Shown: positions 17,046 to 26,800 of the stretch, in pieces
Position numbering within the stretch: the stretch's first letter is position 1
Layout of the letters: each line of letters starts with the position of its first letter
Source of the DNA: an uncultured Bacteroidota bacterium
Lineage (GTDB): Bacteria > Bacteroidota > Bacteroidia > Chitinophagales > Chitinophagaceae
NCBI GenBank assembly: GCA_903904855.1
Contig: CAIVEH010000014.1
Location: 1 to 58,801 of the forward strand
Reading direction: 5' to 3'
DNA length: 58,801 nucleotides
Position numbers and translations under genes: made by a program
The notes under the pieces: generated by a model
What the model was told of the DNA's origin: nothing
The model's database searches: none
Seen by the model: the letters and a program-made list of their open reading frames with translations, nothing else

Positions 17046-19354
17046 TTTGCGATCACTATTTTCTTGGTTACCATCCCTTCTGGGGTATGGATCTGCGCCA
17101 GGTAAATTCCAGGTGCAAAACTGCTTACACGTATATTGATTGTATGCTGGTTGCTATCCACATTCATAGCAAGTATTTCGCGGCCCTGCATGTCTGTAAC
17201 AGTAATATGGTCGATAGTTACATCCTGTGCAATAATGTTAACCACATCCCTTGCAGGATTGGGGAAAACAGCAATATTATCAGCAAGCGTAACGGTGTTT
17301 ACTCCCACATTGGTATGTATTTGAACAATAACGGGGTTAACATAGAAATCGCTTCCGGCATATAAAAAAGAACTGCTGCCTGATGGCTCATACTGCACTG
17401 CGAATACGTACTGGCCGCTGGCCGCTGTTACATGGGCGTTATTGAAAGTGTAGGAGTTGAAATTCTGATTGGCAATGGTTTCAGACGGGAAGTTCTGCAC
17501 CACAAAAGTTGCCCCCGTTGTAGTGTTGATGAGTGTGCCTTGTATAGCTCCACTGTAATCGGGGTGGCCGGTCATTGAACTTGGGCTAAACATGTTATTC
17601 ATTATTTTAGTGGTTACATTTATAGGCCCGTTGATAATCATATTTGTACCGGTGGTTACAGCAACCGGCGCATATACTTCAAGCAGGTCGGAAGTAAAGC
17701 CTGTGATTCTTACGTCCACCCGGTTGTCATTATAGAAAATACCACTATTGGCGGCTGCTGTCCATGTGGTTGTTCCGGTTGCCTGGTACATAATACGTAC
17801 TATGTATCGACCCGGAATCATTGCCATTAAACCTGAGGGATTTGAAAAGATAAGTGCCGATGATGTAGAGCCAGCAGCAATTGTCTGACTGGTCAGGGTC
17901 TGAATAGTAGCTACGTAGTGATTCAATGTATCGAAAACCTGTGCTGCTATGCTGCCGCTGAATGCTGTAGTATTTGTGTTGGTTACAGTAGCAATAGCAG
18001 ATATTGGTGCGTTATAAACATATGGATCGTTATTTGGGACATCAAGAAAAGACGCCATTTTAATTTTGCCGGTTGAAGATAAGGCGCTGTCGGGCATAAT
18101 ACCCATCAAAACTGCCTGATCGGTATTAAAGTTACCGCCGCCGCCACCAGTACCCAGAGAAGGAGGTGCAATTGCATCAACAGTATAATACCCGTTAGGG
18201 CCCATGCCGCCCCAGCCCCAGTTAAAATGCATTTTGTTTGTAGCATCATAACCATCACAAACCCAGCAATGACCACCTGCCGAGCCTACACCTTTATACA
18301 GTAGGGGTCTTTTGGCATTTAGTTCTGCCTGAATCAGGCTAATCCAACCAGATGTACTATATGCAGCCTGGGTGGGGGTGTGAAATGCATTATAAATATC
18401 TCCAAGAACGACCGATGGGGAAGTGGTAATTACTGTTCCGCTCCTCAGATACCCTTTCAATGACCTTTTATAACGGAAATAAGTTGGAAAGGCATACTCT
18501 GCGTTATTGGTATAGGGAGGCGATGTTTCGCTCTTGGTAACGTAAGTACCACTTTCAGATGGAGTATACTGCATATCAAGCGATACGCCTACATGATACA
18601 TCAGCGTTTCTATGGCTGCGTTAGCTGCTGTAAGCGAAGTATTCATAGAAGTCCAGTCGTAACCCGTACTTCCGAAATCTGCTGTCTGGCCGCCATACAT
18701 TCCACCTGGCGGAGTATAGGTATGGGATGCGCATCCCACCGAAGGCCAGTTCCAGTACTTCATTACCTGAGCCATTGCGGTTGCTACACAACCTGTTGGG
18801 GAGCTTCCGGGACACAGATTATTGTAAACGGGGAGTTGATCCCAAGTGGTATTGCATAAAAAATAAGTGCTGCTGGGAAATACAGCTGTTGTTCTTGCTG
18901 CCGGGCTGTTTCTGGCCACCATAAGATTAGCCCATTGTTCGGCTGTTCCTTCCCTGGCAGGAAGATTGTGCTCCAGAGCTGCCGTTATCTGGTTCTGATA
19001 GCCCTCCGTCCAGTCTTTTGCAGAAGGAGACATTTTTTGCCGGTCAAAAAAAGATTCGAAAGAATAAGCAAGTACAGGTATAATATTATCATCACCTGAT
19101 ACCATAATGAAACCAGGGCCAGAAGTGAAATTAAACACATAGTAATCAACCACGTTTGCACCATTTATCTGCGCAGTGGCCACATAGCTGGTAGCAAGCT
19201 CATTGCTGCTACTAACGCCGGGAATATTATTGGAAATCAGGAAATTACTGCCGATGGTTTTTGCTGTATTTTCACTTACAGCTTTTCCATAACTGGCAAT
19301 GCCAGCCCCCAGGAGCAGCAACAGGATGTTGGTTGTAATAAAGTTCTTTTTCAT
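17042..19354 (-). CDS. C10-family (streptopain-like) cysteine protease with T9SS sorting domain
   Basis: This is a 770-aa secreted protease. After the signal peptide (residues 1-23) comes a propeptide of the Spi/SpeB-inhibitor type (about 30-130; VYYVF-like NVVDYYVFNFTSGPGFIMVSGDD). The catalytic domain runs from about 150 to 420. Cys189 lies in SPTGCVATAMAQVMKYW, His362 in GGHCWVCDGYD, and the conserved tryptophan in FNWGWGG near 381. A middle region of Ig-like strands leads to the T9SS type A sorting domain (VFPNPARDVVNII ... APGIYLAQIHTPEGMVTKKIVIAK). All catalytic residues are present. Family members cleave host or environmental proteins; the substrate here is unknown. It is co-transcribed with the small gene at 16560-17045. 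Confidence 0.93.
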   Translation of the reverse strand: MKKNFITTNILLLLLGAGIASYGKAVSENTAKTIGSNFLISNNIPGVSSSNELATSYVATAQINGANVVDYYVFNFTSGPGFIMVSGDDNIIPVLAYSFESFFDRQKMSPSAKDWTEGYQNQITAALEHNLPAREGTAEQWANLMVARNSPAARTTAVFPSSTYFLCNTTWDQLPVYNNLCPGSSPTGCVATAMAQVMKYWNWPSVGCASHTYTPPGGMYGGQTADFGSTGYDWTSMNTSLTAANAAIETLMYHVGVSLDMQYTPSESGTYVTKSETSPPYTNNAEYAFPTYFRYKRSLKGYLRSGTVITTSPSVVLGDIYNAFHTPTQAAYSTSGWISLIQAELNAKRPLLYKGVGSAGGHCWVCDGYDATNKMHFNWGWGGMGPNGYYTVDAIAPPSLGTGGGGGNFNTDQAVLMGIMPDSALSSTGKIKMASFLDVPNNDPYVYNAPISAIATVTNTNTTAFSGSIAAQVFDTLNHYVATIQTLTSQTIAAGSTSSALIFSNPSGLMAMIPGRYIVRIMYQATGTTTWTAAANSGIFYNDNRVDVRITGFTSDLLEVYAPVAVTTGTNMIINGPINVTTKIMNNMFSPSSMTGHPDYSGAIQGTLINTTTGATFVVQNFPSETIANQNFNSYTFNNAHVTAASGQYVFAVQYEPSGSSSFLYAGSDFYVNPVIVQIHTNVGVNTVTLADNIAVFPNPARDVVNIIAQDVTIDHITVTDMQGREILAMNVDSNQHTINIRVSSFAPGIYLAQIHTPEGMVTKKIVIAK

Positions 19355-19472
19355 ACTAGATTTAATTGGTTTTGGTGCTTGGTTAAAGAATCAGAAAAAT
19401 GATATTTAGTAAAAATAAGTAAAAATGAATTGTGAAACTTGTTACTGCCAAAAAAATATTTTAATAAACAAA

Positions 19473-19589
19473 AAAATCCACCATCCCGCTTTTGTCATTT
19501 TTAGCCAGATGTAAATTCTTTCACAATGCACTGTGGTGAAAGCCTTTACAAAGGATAATAATTACAGAAAAAGCAGGATGGTGGATTTT
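19473..19589 (-). terminator. Large nested terminator after the TonB receptor gene
   Basis: A 21-nt arm (19473-19493) pairs with 19569-19589 with one mismatch, and on the minus strand it runs straight into a T run. Nested inside is a second stem: GTAAA (19511-19515) and CTTTCAC (19518-19524) pair with GTGAAAG (19536-19542) and TTTAC (19545-19549). It starts about 20 bp past the stop codon at 19608. The size and nesting are unusual for a simple terminator. Confidence 0.75.
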
Positions 19590-19607
19590 GATAGGTCAAT
19601 TCCAGTC

Positions 19608-22067
19608 TTACTTCTTCTTAAAATCGATCGGCACTATTAATTTTAAACTTATGTTTCTTCCCATATTCGACACGCCGGTCTGCTGTACTCCATTAACAAT
19701 ATTGCTGTTATATTTAAACCTGCTCATATAATCAATATACGAGGTGTTTGCGATATTCGTTCCGCAGATATACAATGAAAATGCCTTCCTGTTGTGAATT
19801 ACAACATCACTTCCCAGCCCGATATTGATGAGCGTATAAGCAGGCGTGGTTGGGACTTTGTCTGGTACCCCGGCATAGGCACTGGCCTGCTGGTAAACAT
19901 TTGATTGTTCAAATGCATGAACCACACCTATACGGAAGTAAGAATTATCAAGCCAGCTTTTGAGTTTTCTGGCCGTTATGGTAATTTCTGACTTCAAAGA
20001 GGCTGGTGGTGTAAAAGGTATATACTTTACACTATCTGGCACATTATTAAGGTGCACATTAGCTACCGCATAAGAGTTATACCAGTCGAACCACTTCAAA
20101 CCTGAAGGATGAATATCGAGCAAAACCTCTCCACCTGAAATTGTAGCGTCGGTTTGCGAATAGCGGAATACAGAAGCGTCAGGGAAGCCTGGATTACTGC
20201 TGTTTACTGAATCCTGTCCATTGGTAGCCATTAACTTCTGGGCATAAATAAAATTACTGATGCTGTTGTAAAACAGGCTTGCCTCAGCAGTTACATCCTT
20301 CGATTTATAGCTGGGTGTGAAATCGAATTCAAAACTTGTTTCAGGTTTCAGTTTAGGGTCTCCTATTTCATAAATCACTGTACCGTCGTGGATGCCGTTT
20401 GAACCGGTTTCAGCCACATTAGGCGCACGGAATCCCTGGGCTATATTAGCTTTGATATAGCATTTTTTAGTGGCATTGTAAGTTGCACCAAGCGAGCCCG
20501 ACAGACCGCTGAAATTGGATGAATAGGCGGTAAACTGATGAATAGCATCCGGGTCGGTGGACGGAAGTTGATTGCCGTTACTGTCCACATAATCATCGTG
20601 GCCTTTGAAGGTGCGGGTATCGTACCTTAAACCTGCGCTGATAAAGAATTTACCGGCCTGCTTGTTGGCGATGGCAAAAGCACCCAGATCGAACAGATCA
20701 TATTCCGGAATAAGAAGCAAGGTTCCTTTATTCTTTGAATTCTGATACATGCCATTGGCGCCTGCTGTAAAATTGAGGCCATTCCATGTTGGTGACACAT
20801 AACGCAGGTCGTAATTATAAGTATTGAGGTAGTACCAGATATTGGAAGTGTTGGGGATAGTGATATCATTGTTTTCCTGCCTGCTGTTTGTCTGCATGGC
20901 AAATCTCCCTATGATTCTTCCTTCGCCTACTGCAAGGCTGTTATCCCAAACCAGTTTATCGTGTTTCACTAACTGGTGTATAACGAAAGGACTGTAAGAT
21001 TTCAGGTCGCTGTTACTTACTTCAGTTTCAGAAGGATCGCCGTTGGCATCCAGTATCTGTTTCATAAAGGTACCTGCTGAATCTTTCACGCCTTCGGCAA
21101 TCCCGGTGCGGAATTCAAAATGACTGTAATGCAACTGGGAGAAGCCCCATTTGCGGTGTATGCCCACTGTAGCATCATAATTCAGGTTATTGAACTGGGT
21201 GTTGAAAACGTAACCATCGGCAGGGTTCTGGTAGGCATGAGCAGCAGTGTAATCCACTCGGCCACCAAAGCTAATGCCCTTCAGCGTGCCTGCAATCTGG
21301 CCTTCTGTGCCTATAAGTCCGTTGTTGGTCTGGTATCCCATGTTTACTTCACCTTTTATCTGCCCCTCGGGCAAGGTTTTTTCAGGCAGTATATTGATTA
21401 CTCCTGAAATTGCATCAGAACCATAAACCAATGATGCCGGCCCTTTCAGAATTTCTATTCTGTCAGCAGAATATCCATCAATTTCTATGCCAAACTCATC
21501 GCCCCACTGCTGACCCTCCTGGCGCACACCATCGTTAATGGTTACAACCCGGTTATATCCCAGGCCCCTGATCACAGGTTTCGAGATGCTCTGGCCATCA
21601 CTTATACCCGATACACCTGGTATGCGGGACAAGGCATCGATAATGTTGGTAGATGCATTTTGCTGTAAATAACTTTTTGTTACTTCGGTTACCGGCTGCG
21701 GACTGTTCTCTGCAATTTTTGCCTGGCTGGTTCCGGTTACGACCACTTCATGTTCTTCTACTGCAGATTCGGAAAGGGCAAAATCTTTTATTGTTGCTCC
21801 TTTTATTTTTACTATTTCAGCCTTGCTCTCAAAACCTAGGACGTGTACTGCAACCAGGTAAGATCCTTCGGGTAATTGCTTTAATGAGTAATTGCCTTCT
21901 ATATTGGTCATTGCGCCAATTTTAAGGTCTTCAACATAGATACTGGCAAACGGAACAGGTTTACTGTTTTTATCGGTAACCTTGCCGTTCAGCTCATTCT
22001 GAGCGAATGATTTTATAGAAAATAAACACAGTAATAAAACTGATAAACGAATATACTTCGAGTTCAT
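19608..22067 (-). CDS. TonB-dependent outer-membrane receptor
   Basis: This is an 819-aa protein with a signal peptide (MNSKYIRLSVLLLCLFSIKSFAQ) and an N-terminal CarboxypepD_reg-like domain (about 25-105; LNGKVTDKNSKPVPFASIYVEDLKIGAMTN). A plug domain follows (about 110-230; ALSRIPGVSGISDGQSISKPVIRGLGYNRVV, IEILKGPASLVYGSDAISGVINILPE), then a barrel of about 580 residues. NDGVRQEGQQWGDE resembles receptors that take up metal ions or small chelates (ZnuD-like), and the small membrane protein upstream is His-rich. A metal substrate is therefore plausible but not established. It lies 132 bp downstream of that gene on the same strand and ends in a strong nested terminator. Confidence 0.92.
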   Translation of the reverse strand: MNSKYIRLSVLLLCLFSIKSFAQNELNGKVTDKNSKPVPFASIYVEDLKIGAMTNIEGNYSLKQLPEGSYLVAVHVLGFESKAEIVKIKGATIKDFALSESAVEEHEVVVTGTSQAKIAENSPQPVTEVTKSYLQQNASTNIIDALSRIPGVSGISDGQSISKPVIRGLGYNRVVTINDGVRQEGQQWGDEFGIEIDGYSADRIEILKGPASLVYGSDAISGVINILPEKTLPEGQIKGEVNMGYQTNNGLIGTEGQIAGTLKGISFGGRVDYTAAHAYQNPADGYVFNTQFNNLNYDATVGIHRKWGFSQLHYSHFEFRTGIAEGVKDSAGTFMKQILDANGDPSETEVSNSDLKSYSPFVIHQLVKHDKLVWDNSLAVGEGRIIGRFAMQTNSRQENNDITIPNTSNIWYYLNTYNYDLRYVSPTWNGLNFTAGANGMYQNSKNKGTLLLIPEYDLFDLGAFAIANKQAGKFFISAGLRYDTRTFKGHDDYVDSNGNQLPSTDPDAIHQFTAYSSNFSGLSGSLGATYNATKKCYIKANIAQGFRAPNVAETGSNGIHDGTVIYEIGDPKLKPETSFEFDFTPSYKSKDVTAEASLFYNSISNFIYAQKLMATNGQDSVNSSNPGFPDASVFRYSQTDATISGGEVLLDIHPSGLKWFDWYNSYAVANVHLNNVPDSVKYIPFTPPASLKSEITITARKLKSWLDNSYFRIGVVHAFEQSNVYQQASAYAGVPDKVPTTPAYTLINIGLGSDVVIHNRKAFSLYICGTNIANTSYIDYMSRFKYNSNIVNGVQQTGVSNMGRNISLKLIVPIDFKKK

Positions 22068-22199
22068 AAATAAATAGTTTGAAATAAATTAATAAATAAA
22101 TGCCAGCCTTGAATGAGGCTGAAATGAAAAATCATTGCGGGGAACCAATAATAATGAACTGAAATTGCTCATTAGTCTTATGGTCTTCCCAATAAATAC

Positions 22200-22736
22200 T
22201 TAACTGAATAAGCCCGAATCGGGTGGGGGTTTCAGAATTGAGGCTAACTGAAAAGAATAACTTGAGTGTAAATAATAAAAAGTAGGCACCGCAGTAGTTT
22301 CACACCCCAGAAATTCAAAATTGTAATAGGAAAGAATTTTTCCGTCTGTTGGCGGGTGGATGTGATGCCTTGTCATGTGTACCAAATTATCTGCCGTAAT
22401 TCTATCGTTTGGCTCAAAGCTTTCTGCAATACTGTGAATGAGGCTTTCTTCATTACAGTCGTGAAAAACGGTTACTGAAACAAAACCATCCTTAATTGTA
22501 AAATTACTTATATCATATAATTCGCCATTTTGCCACAATTCATCAGCCCCGTTTAATTGTTTAAATTCCTCAAGCGACAATTGAATGACTTCAAGTTTTT
22601 CCCGCGATTTTAATTCATGTTGCGCTTGTTTTTTATCCCGGAACTGAGCTATATCATAATATAAATACAACAAGGCACTGAAACCGAAGCAAAGTATCAG
22701 CAATATGTTTAATGCCTTATGTATAATTTTCTTCAC
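22200..22736 (-). CDS. Small membrane-anchored protein upstream of TonB receptor
   Basis: This is a 178-aa protein with one N-terminal membrane helix (ILLILCFGFSALLYLYY) and a soluble, presumably periplasmic part. It contains HDCNEE, HMTRHHIHPPTDG and a C-terminal FQLASILKPPPDSGLFS. The histidine cluster and proline-rich tail recall small proteins that accompany metal-type TonB receptors in Bacteroidota. I cannot assign a named family. It probably forms a unit with the receptor gene. A TAACTTTG -7-like element lies 18 bp upstream of the start. Confidence 0.7.
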   Translation of the reverse strand: MKKIIHKALNILLILCFGFSALLYLYYDIAQFRDKKQAQHELKSREKLEVIQLSLEEFKQLNGADELWQNGELYDISNFTIKDGFVSVTVFHDCNEESLIHSIAESFEPNDRITADNLVHMTRHHIHPPTDGKILSYYNFEFLGCETTAVPTFYYLHSSYSFQLASILKPPPDSGLFS

Positions 22737-22753
22737 TGGAAGGTATGTTAGGG

Positions 22754-22761
22754 CAAAGTTA
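22754..22761 (-). promoter_or_regulatory. Candidate -7 element (TAACTTTG)
   Basis: The minus strand fits TAnnTTTG exactly, 18 bp upstream of ATG 22736. It would drive the small membrane protein and TonB receptor unit. Confidence 0.45.
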
Positions 22762-22863
22762 CCATTTCGGAGTAGAAAAGGGAAAAAATATCAAACTAAG
22801 CTTTTATTACCAATTCAACCCAATTTAAAATAAGCTGAACAATCGCTTTTCAGGAGAATAAGG

Positions 22864-22871
22864 TATATTTG
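22864..22871 (+). promoter_or_regulatory. Candidate -7 element (TATATTTG)
   Basis: An exact TAnnTTTG match 17 bp upstream of ATG 22888, divergent from the element at 22754. No good -33 TTTG is seen. Confidence 0.45.
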
Positions 22872-22887
22872 CCACCCAATTTATTAT

Positions 22888-23538
22888 ATGAGTTTCAGAC
22901 GTATATTAGTATTATACCGATTGCCAATTGCGATTGCTTTATTTGCCCTTGGTTTTTTGCTGGGTTTCAAAGTTACCTGGTGGATTGCATGGATTCCTTT
23001 CCTGGTTTCCATATTGATGGTTGTAGCTTATTTTATGATTGGCCCTATGACACTCATCCAGGGATATATGGAAAGCGGTGATATGGAAGGCGCCAAAAAG
23101 CTGCTAAGCAAAGTAAAGTTCCCTGACCTGCTTTACAAGCCTATCCGTTCCTCCTTTTATATGCTACAGGCCAATTTCTCGACGATGGGAGAAGACCTGG
23201 ATCTCGCTGAGACGCAATTAAGAAAAGGACTGGAATCCGGAGTAACTGAAAAGGAATACGAGGGTACTGCCTACCTGCAGTTGGGTGCCATTGCTCAGAA
23301 AAAGGGTAAAACCAAGGAGGCTTACGAGCATTTACGTAAGGCTGTTCAGCTGGGGTTACCTGATAAAGACAATTCCGCAACTGCTTATCTGCAGTTATCC
23401 AGCATCTGTATACAGCGCCGTGACTTCAGGAATGCCAAAATTTATTTTAATAAGGCAAAAGCCTGCAAGGCTACAAATGTTCAGGTAGTGGAGCAGATCA
23501 AGGAAATGTCGAAATACATTGCTCGTATACCAGGGTAA
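22888..23538 (+). CDS. TPR-repeat inner-membrane protein
   Basis: This is a 216-aa protein. Two adjoining membrane helices fill residues 10-60 (LPIAIALFALGFLLGF, WIAWIPFLVSILMVVAYFMI). Tetratricopeptide repeats follow (about 85-205), for example AETQLRKGLESG..EKEYEGTAYLQLGAIAQKKGKTKEAYEHLRKAVQLG and SICIQRRDFRNAKIYFNKAKA. It is probably a cytosol-facing scaffold. No partner can be named: it stands alone and diverges from the TonB receptor unit. Confidence 0.8.
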   Translation: MSFRRILVLYRLPIAIALFALGFLLGFKVTWWIAWIPFLVSILMVVAYFMIGPMTLIQGYMESGDMEGAKKLLSKVKFPDLLYKPIRSSFYMLQANFSTMGEDLDLAETQLRKGLESGVTEKEYEGTAYLQLGAIAQKKGKTKEAYEHLRKAVQLGLPDKDNSATAYLQLSSICIQRRDFRNAKIYFNKAKACKATNVQVVEQIKEMSKYIARIPG

Positions 23539-23808
23539 TCAAAAGTGTAATTGATTGATATTTTATTTGAATTTATTTAGTTTTATATTTCCATATCCAA
23601 TATATCTTTTCGCTAAATTGGTAAATCGCCAAGCATCCAACAAAAAGTTTAATTTGGCAGATAAAGGTTTAGATTAATGCTAACCTGGATTGTTCACCAT
23701 GCAAATATTTTTTTCTCAAAAAGTTAATGTATTTTTTTTGTCTCTAATCTTTTTTTAGTAAGTTTACCATTTATTAAGAAAAATAATTCTCTATTTAAGA
23801 ACAGGCAT

Positions 23809-26800
23809 ATGAAAAGAAACGTTTTACTCACGTCAGCTTACCCTAACACAACAGGCGCTTTCCGTTTAAAATCAATCAGAACAAGCATAATGGTTATGCT
23901 GTTATGTTTAGCTGGTTTTAATGGCTTTTCAGCCGTAACGGTTGTTCCCGCGCCCAATGGTGGCAACATATGCAGCACAGTAGCTACCTCGCCAACCAAT
24001 GTGGGCGTTATTACCATTACTGAAGGTTTTAACAATGATTTTCCTGCTGGCGCCAGCCAGTTGGTTATTGCTCCACCAGTTGGCTGGTCATTTGTTGCAG
24101 TTTTGCCATCAGTGGTTGCTACAGGTGGCGATGTTACCATCGGAGTAATGAGCATCACAGCCGGTTTATATACTATAAATTTCAATTCTCCCACAACAAC
24201 ACACATTGACGCTATTACTATTACCGGCCTCCAGGTTACAGCCAACACTGTCGGCTCATTGCCCGGCAATTTATTTGCTCAGACCAATCTAGGTATTACA
24301 GGAATTACCACAGGTTCAGCAGGTACCAATTTTGGTTCACTGGCTATTACATCTGCTGTGGTTCCCTCAGTTACTATTTCCGGAGCACCGTCCGGCCCTA
24401 TATGTGCCGGGACAGGCGTAGTATTCACTCCTGTGCCAACTAATGGCGGTGTATCGCCTACTTACCAGTGGTTTGTAAATGGATTATCTGTTGGTACTTC
24501 ACCATTTTATTCCACCAGTACTCTTGCCAATGGCAACACTGTTTATTGTATCATGACCCCAACTGCAGGTGGTTGTACTTCTCCGGCTACAGCTACTTCA
24601 GCTACTATTACCATGACTGTTAACCCATTGCCTACTGCGGTAACAGTGAGCGGTGGTGGTACTTTTTGCGGAAACACTACAATTACAGCAGCTAATGGCG
24701 GCAGTGGCACAATATACTACCAGGGAACAACATCCGGAGGTACTTCAACTGCTACTCCTTCTGTATCACAGGTTATTGCTACATCAGGTACCTATTATTT
24801 CAATGCTCAGTCAGCAGCAGGTTGCTGGGGAACACAGGGCAGCGCAACTGTTGTTGTTAATACATTACCTTCTACTGTTACTGTTACCGGCGGCGGAAGT
24901 TTCTGCGGTGGTACTACTACATTGAATGCATCGAATCTCGGTGATGGTACAATCTATTATCAGGGTATTACCTCCAATGGTGTTTCTGTGGCATCACCTA
25001 CCAGTTCGCAGGTTATTGCAGCTTCTGGCACTTATTATTTCAGGGCTTATAACGGCACCTGCTGGAGCAATCAGGGTAGCGCAGTTGTAACTATCAATGC
25101 ACTGCCTACAGTTATTACCGTAACCGGTGCAGGGACTTTTTGTGGCAATACAACAATAACTGCAGCTAACGGCGGAAGCGGTACCATATATTTCCAGGGT
25201 ACAACTTCAGGTGGCACTTCAACCGCCACTCCATCTGCATCTCAGGTGATAACTACATCCGGCACTTATTATTTTAATGCTCAGTCGGGCGCTGGTTGCT
25301 GGGGACCTCAAGGTAGCGCGGTTGTAACCATCAATCCTGCTGCAACTGCAAATGCAGGTTTACCTCAGTCCATTTGCGCAGGTACTACTATAGCCCTCTC
25401 AGGAAGTATTGGTGGCAGTGCATCTACTTCTACCTGGAGCGCACCTAGCGGATCTTTCTCTAATGCAAGTTCATTAACTTCAAATTATACTCCATCAATT
25501 GGCTGTGGTGTTGTAACACTGACACTGACTACAAACGACCCCGATGGTGCTGGGCCTTGTTCTGCAGCTACAAGTACAGTAAATATCACAGTTAACCCAT
25601 TGCCCAATACTCCTACTGTCACAGGAGGCGGCACTGCTTGTGGTTTTACAACATTAAATGCTTCTCTGGTAGGCGGTGGAACTATTTATTTCCAGAATAC
25701 TACATCTGGCGGAACAAGCATTATTCTTGGCGGAACACCACAGGTTGTTACTACAACAAATACTTACTACTTCAGGGCGCTTAACGGCGGTTGCTGGGGA
25801 CCTCAATCTGTAACTGCTGTTACTATCAATCCACTACCTAACCCTTATACGGTTACTGGCGGCGGCGGATATTGCACCGGCAGTACAGGTAGCGATGTGG
25901 GCTTGAGCGGTTCTGATGCAGGCATTAGCTATCAGTTGCAGAGAGGTGGCATTAACGTTGGTGCAACAGTACCAGGCACCCTGGCTGCTCTTGATATGGG
26001 TTTGCAGACAGTAGCAGGAATTTATACTGTTATTGCTACCAATCCTTCTACAAGCTGTACACTTACAATGGGCGGCAGCGCTTCAGTTTCAATTAATGCT
26101 TTGCCTACACAATATACTGTTTCAGGTACTGGTAGCTATTGCGCTGGTGGTGCGGGAGTAACAGTTAACCAATCAGGATCAGCTGCCGGTGTAAACTACC
26201 AGTTGATGCTTGCTGGTCTTCCGGTAGGTTCTCCTGTTGCAGGAACCGGCGCTCCAATAACTTTTGGCCCGCAGACTTCTGCTGGTACTTATACTGCAAT
26301 TGCAACAAATACCACTACCGGCTGTACCAACAATATGCTGGGTAGCGCTGTAATAACTATTAACCCTGCACCTGCTGCATTCTCTGTTACAGGTGGTGGC
26401 GCAGTTTGTACTGGCGGTCTTGGACTGGCAGTAGGACTTGCAGGTTCAGTTGTTGGTACTTCATACCAATTATATAAAGGTGGTGTTATTTCAGGTGCGG
26501 CAGTTGCAGGTACCGGTGGTGCATTATCTTTCGGTTTACAGACTACCGCAGCTACCTATACAGTAGTAGCAACTATTGTTGCCACTGGTTGTACTGCTAC
26601 AATGACCGGCAGTGCTATTATTACTAATAATCCTTTACCTGGCGCTTTTGCAGTTTCCGGCGGCGGTAATTATTGTTCTGGTGGAACTGGTGTTGCAGTT
26701 GGCCTTTCAGGTTCAGCCGTTGGTATCAATTACCAGTTATACCTTGGAGGTGTTTCTATAGGAACAGCAGTAGCTGGTACAGGCTCTGCTATCAGTTTTG

